The notes below the pieces were generated by a model. That model saw only the letters and a program-made list of their open reading frames with translations. It was not told the origin of the DNA and ran no database searches. Below, piece after piece: positions 5,493 through 7,763 of a DNA stretch of 7,763 nt (position 1 is the stretch's first letter; each line of letters starts with the position of its first letter). Location of the stretch: assembly GCA_947384095.1 (NCBI GenBank), contig CANDFU010000070.1, positions 1 to 7,763 of the forward strand, read 5' to 3'. This DNA comes from an uncultured Roseburia sp. Lineage in GTDB: Bacteria > Bacillota > Clostridia > Lachnospirales > Lachnospiraceae. Made by a program: the position numbers and the translations under genes.

Positions 5493-6286
5493 AAAAAACG
5501 GTTTCAAGATGTTATCTGACAGTCATTTTTTTATTTTTGTATCTTCCGATCCTGGTACTGATTGTCCTCTCCTTCAATGACTCAAAATCAAGGGTATTGT
5601 GGGGAGGCTTCACATTGAAGTGGTATTTCTCCTGTTTTCGGGACGAAACGATTATGAGCGCGCTGACGATGACTCTGAAAATAACCGTCGCGTCAGCCGT
5701 GCTTTCCACGCTGATCGGGACGCTTGCCGCCATCGGCATCAGCGCGATGAAAAAAAATCACCGCGCCGTGATGCTTGGGGCTACGAATATCCCGCTCTTA
5801 AATGCAGATATCGTAACCGGAATATCCCTGATGCTATTATTTGTCAGATTTACAAACTTAGGGTTTGTGACGGTATTGATCGCACACATTACCTTTAACA
5901 TTCCCTATGTAATTTTAAACGTGCTCCCGAAAATCAACCAGGCAAACCGCTACACTTACGAGGCCGCGCTGGACCTGGGCGCCTCACCGCTCTATGCGTT
6001 TTATAAAATCACCTGGCCCGAGATCAAATCCGGCGTGTTTTCCGGTTTCCTGATGGCTGTCACGATGTCGCTCGATGACTTTTCCATCACGTTTTTTACA
6101 AAAGGAGCAGGCGTCAACACACTTTCCACGATGCTCTACACAGAGCTCCGCAAGGGAATACGGCCGGAGCTGTATGCCCTCTCCACCCTGCTTTTTTTGC
6201 TGGCGTTTTCACTCCTGCTCGTCATGAATTATCAGTCTGACAGGGAGCTGCGCCATCATCCCACCGTCATCAGGAGGTCAAAATAA
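5486..6286 (+). CDS. potC: Spermidine/putrescine ABC transporter permease PotC
   Basis: The second permease of the importer, 266 residues, membrane-embedded. Hydrophobic segments lie near residues 9-29, 55-82, 95-118, 125-147, 180-205 and 230-252. The EAA loop, YEAALDLGASPLYAFYKI, is near residue 158, followed by WPEI. The MSLDDFSITFF segment in the fifth transmembrane region is typical of PotC proteins. GGAGG 8-12 nt upstream supports the start, which overlaps the potB stop by 7 nt. It ends 1 nt before the potD start. Length is normal for the family (about 260-265). Calling it PotC rather than PotB rests on gene order and the DDF motif. Confidence 0.92.
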   Translation: MVKKTVSRCYLTVIFLFLYLPILVLIVLSFNDSKSRVLWGGFTLKWYFSCFRDETIMSALTMTLKITVASAVLSTLIGTLAAIGISAMKKNHRAVMLGATNIPLLNADIVTGISLMLLFVRFTNLGFVTVLIAHITFNIPYVILNVLPKINQANRYTYEAALDLGASPLYAFYKITWPEIKSGVFSGFLMAVTMSLDDFSITFFTKGAGVNTLSTMLYTELRKGIRPELYALSTLLFLLAFSLLLVMNYQSDRELRHHPTVIRRSK

Positions 6287-6287
6287 A

Positions 6288-7367
6288 ATGAAACGATTTT
6301 CTCTCCTTTCTGCCGTTCTGCTCCTCGCATGCTTAAGCGTATGCGGCTGTGCCGGGGGAACAGACGGCCTTAAAGATTCCGCGGCGCAGGGAAGCGACAC
6401 CCTTATCGTTCTGAATTATGGAAAATATCTGGATGAAACCGTCATCCGGATGTTTGAAGAAGAAACGGGCATCGACGTCAAGCTGGAAGAATACGAAAGC
6501 CCCGAAGAAATGTACACAAAATTTAAGGCCGGTTCCATCGCCTACGACGTCGTCTGCACCTCCGAATACATGGTGGAACGTCTGATCAGCGAAGGGGAGG
6601 CAAACGAGATCGATTTTTCCCGTTTTACTTATTACAAAAATCTGGATCCGGATATTATCGACGCGACAAAAACATTTGATCCGGAAACGAAATATGCTTT
6701 GCCCTATTTCTACGGGACTCTTGGCATTCTCTATAACACGACCATGGTTTCTCCGGAAAAAGTGACGACCTGGAATGTGCTCTGGGATGAAACCTACCGG
6801 GATTCCATTATTATGCAGAATTCCGTGCGCGATACTTTTGTGCCGGCGCTGCGCCTTTCAGGCTCTGACATCAACACCGAAAACCCGGACGAGCTTACCG
6901 CTGCCGCGGATCTTCTCATCCGCCAGAAGCCCATCGTCTACGCCTATTACGTGGATGAAACCGCCGATGAAATGGCTGCCGGAAACGCAGCGATGGCGCT
7001 CGTCTATTCCGGGGAAGCCGCTTACGCAAAAGAACTGAATGAAGATCTGGATTACAGCGTTCCAAAAGAGGGCTCTAATCTCTGGATTGATTCCTGGTTT
7101 ATCCCGAAAAGCTGTAAAAATCAGGAAAACGCAGAAAAATTTCTTGATTTCCTCTGTCGCGCGGACACTGCGATGCTGAATTTTGAGTACGTCTGGTATG
7201 GCACGCCCAATCTCAAAGTAAAAGAGGCGCTCGATGAAGATACCCTTGCGGACGCAACCATTTTCCCCACGCCGGAAATTCTCGCGGACTGCGAAGTATT
7301 CCGTCAGTCCGGGCCGGATACGACCGCACTCTACAGTTATCTCTGGAAAAAATTAAAGTCAGAATAA
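6288..7367 (+). CDS. potD: Spermidine/putrescine-binding lipoprotein PotD
   Basis: The 359-residue extracellular substrate-binding protein, exported and lipid-anchored. The N-terminus MKRFSLLSAVLLLACLSVCG is a signal peptide ending in a lipobox V-C-G-C, with Cys21 as the likely lipidated residue; two further cysteines (15, 19) lie in the signal peptide. The mature protein follows the PotD fold: LNYGKYLDETVI (about 42-53), TSEYMVERL, LDPDI, ALPYFYGTLGILYN, VRDTFVPAL, KEGSNLWIDSWFIPK with W266 and D268 matching ligand-contact Trp and Asp of E. coli PotD, and YGTPN. Tyr44 sits where E. coli PotD has a ligand-stacking Trp. GGAGG lies 12-16 nt upstream. It is the last gene of the operon; no clear terminator follows within the next 133 nt. 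Confidence 0.93.
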   Translation: MKRFSLLSAVLLLACLSVCGCAGGTDGLKDSAAQGSDTLIVLNYGKYLDETVIRMFEEETGIDVKLEEYESPEEMYTKFKAGSIAYDVVCTSEYMVERLISEGEANEIDFSRFTYYKNLDPDIIDATKTFDPETKYALPYFYGTLGILYNTTMVSPEKVTTWNVLWDETYRDSIIMQNSVRDTFVPALRLSGSDINTENPDELTAAADLLIRQKPIVYAYYVDETADEMAAGNAAMALVYSGEAAYAKELNEDLDYSVPKEGSNLWIDSWFIPKSCKNQENAEKFLDFLCRADTAMLNFEYVWYGTPNLKVKEALDEDTLADATIFPTPEILADCEVFRQSGPDTTALYSYLWKKLKSE

Positions 7368-7465
7368 GCTTGCTTTTTCAGGAAGACTATGCTAAAGTGA
7401 ATCCACGCATATCTGACATGCAGCCTTCCCCGTTTGCATTGATCGAAGCAAAATTCCCCCGCATC

Positions 7466-7485
7466 TCTGCGGCATCCGCCGCAGA
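7466..7485 (+). other. Hairpin directly upstream of the DUF5688-like ribosome binding site
   Basis: TCTGCGGC (7466-7473) and GCCGCAGA (7478-7485) form a perfect 8-bp stem with an ATCC loop, 3 nt before GGAGG. It has no T-run, so it is not an intrinsic terminator. It could shield or set off the ribosome binding site, or protect a processed 5' end. The rest of 7368-7465 shows no convincing promoter or terminator. Confidence 0.5.
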
Positions 7486-7500
7486 TTCGGAGGAATGATT

Positions 7501-7763
7501 ATGAACTATCAGGAATTTATTACACACATCTGCCGCACTCTGCAGGAGCATCTCGGCCCGGACGCGAGGATTGCGGTCCAGGACATCACCAAAAACAACG
7601 ATACTCATCTGGACGGACTGACCGTCCTTTCCGACTTATGTAACTTCTCGCCCACGATCTATCTGAATCCTTATTTCCGGCAATACAAAGAGGGACGACG
7701 CCTCGATGACATCTGCCGTGACGTCCTCTCTGTCTATTTAAAATACCGCCCCTCCGGCAGCAT
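7501..7763 (+). CDS. DUF5688-like protein, N-terminal part (runs off the window)
   Basis: The frame is open from ATG at 7501 to the right edge, giving 87 residues starting MNYQEFITHICRTLQEHLG. The pattern of an N-terminal helix, then AVQDITKNNDTHLDGLTVL, then SPTIYLNPYFRQYKEGRRLDDI matches what I know of DUF5688, a family of unknown function common and often multi-copy in Lachnospiraceae. The start is set by GGAGG (7489-7493) with 7-nt spacing; an in-frame ATG at 7495 is only 1 nt from that site and is rejected. No signal peptide or membrane segment is seen. It is 133 nt from potD in the same direction with no terminator between, so cotranscription is possible, but a functional link to polyamine uptake is not implied. 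Typical members are longer, so most of the protein is missing here. Confidence 0.75.
   Translation, partial: MNYQEFITHICRTLQEHLGPDARIAVQDITKNNDTHLDGLTVLSDLCNFSPTIYLNPYFRQYKEGRRLDDICRDVLSVYLKYRPSGS

Noticed and set aside
7365..7393. Promoter for the DUF5688-like gene with -10 TATGCT
   Set aside because: No acceptable -35 at 16-18 nt; TTGCTT is only 12 nt away. Too weak to annotate.

Overview
The window (about 50% GC by eye) looks like chromosome from a Clostridia-class Bacillota, most likely a gut Lachnospiraceae. The grounds are an orphan TrpB-like PLP enzyme, a short CSIC-containing protein of a type I associate with that group, the start of a DUF5688-type protein, strong AGGAGG ribosome binding sites, and a tRNA without an encoded CCA. 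No phage, insertion sequence, CRISPR or integration genes are visible.

Layout: transcription diverges from an AT-rich hub near 2850. Leftward (minus strand) come tRNA-Thr(CGU) with its promoter and terminator, then a uridine kinase (udk), a 71-residue protein translationally coupled to it, and a TrpB-like enzyme with a probable promoter of its own and a clear terminator. Rightward (plus strand) come an XRE-cupin regulator and a complete polyamine ABC importer, potA-potB-potC-potD. The regulator and pot genes are separated by 43 nt or less or overlap, so they read as one operon. After a 133-nt gap a DUF5688-like gene begins and runs off the right edge.

How the genes work together: PotD is the lipid-anchored binding protein, PotB and PotC form the membrane channel, and PotA is the ATPase. 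The upstream XRE-cupin protein is the obvious candidate regulator of polyamine uptake and of its own promoter, where inverted repeats lie around the start of transcription. Uridine kinase serves pyrimidine salvage. The role of the TrpB-like enzyme without trpA is open.

The most unusual structure is non-coding. A roughly 100-nt composite element occurs twice in the same orientation (66-164 and 2562-2664), each time abutting a minus-strand terminator. Its 65-nt core is nearly identical between copies and lies within a 16-bp long-armed hairpin with a 34-nt loop. Next to it is a second hairpin whose stem sequence differs between the copies but pairs in both, which suggests a conserved RNA or DNA fold. 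One copy forms the leader of udk.
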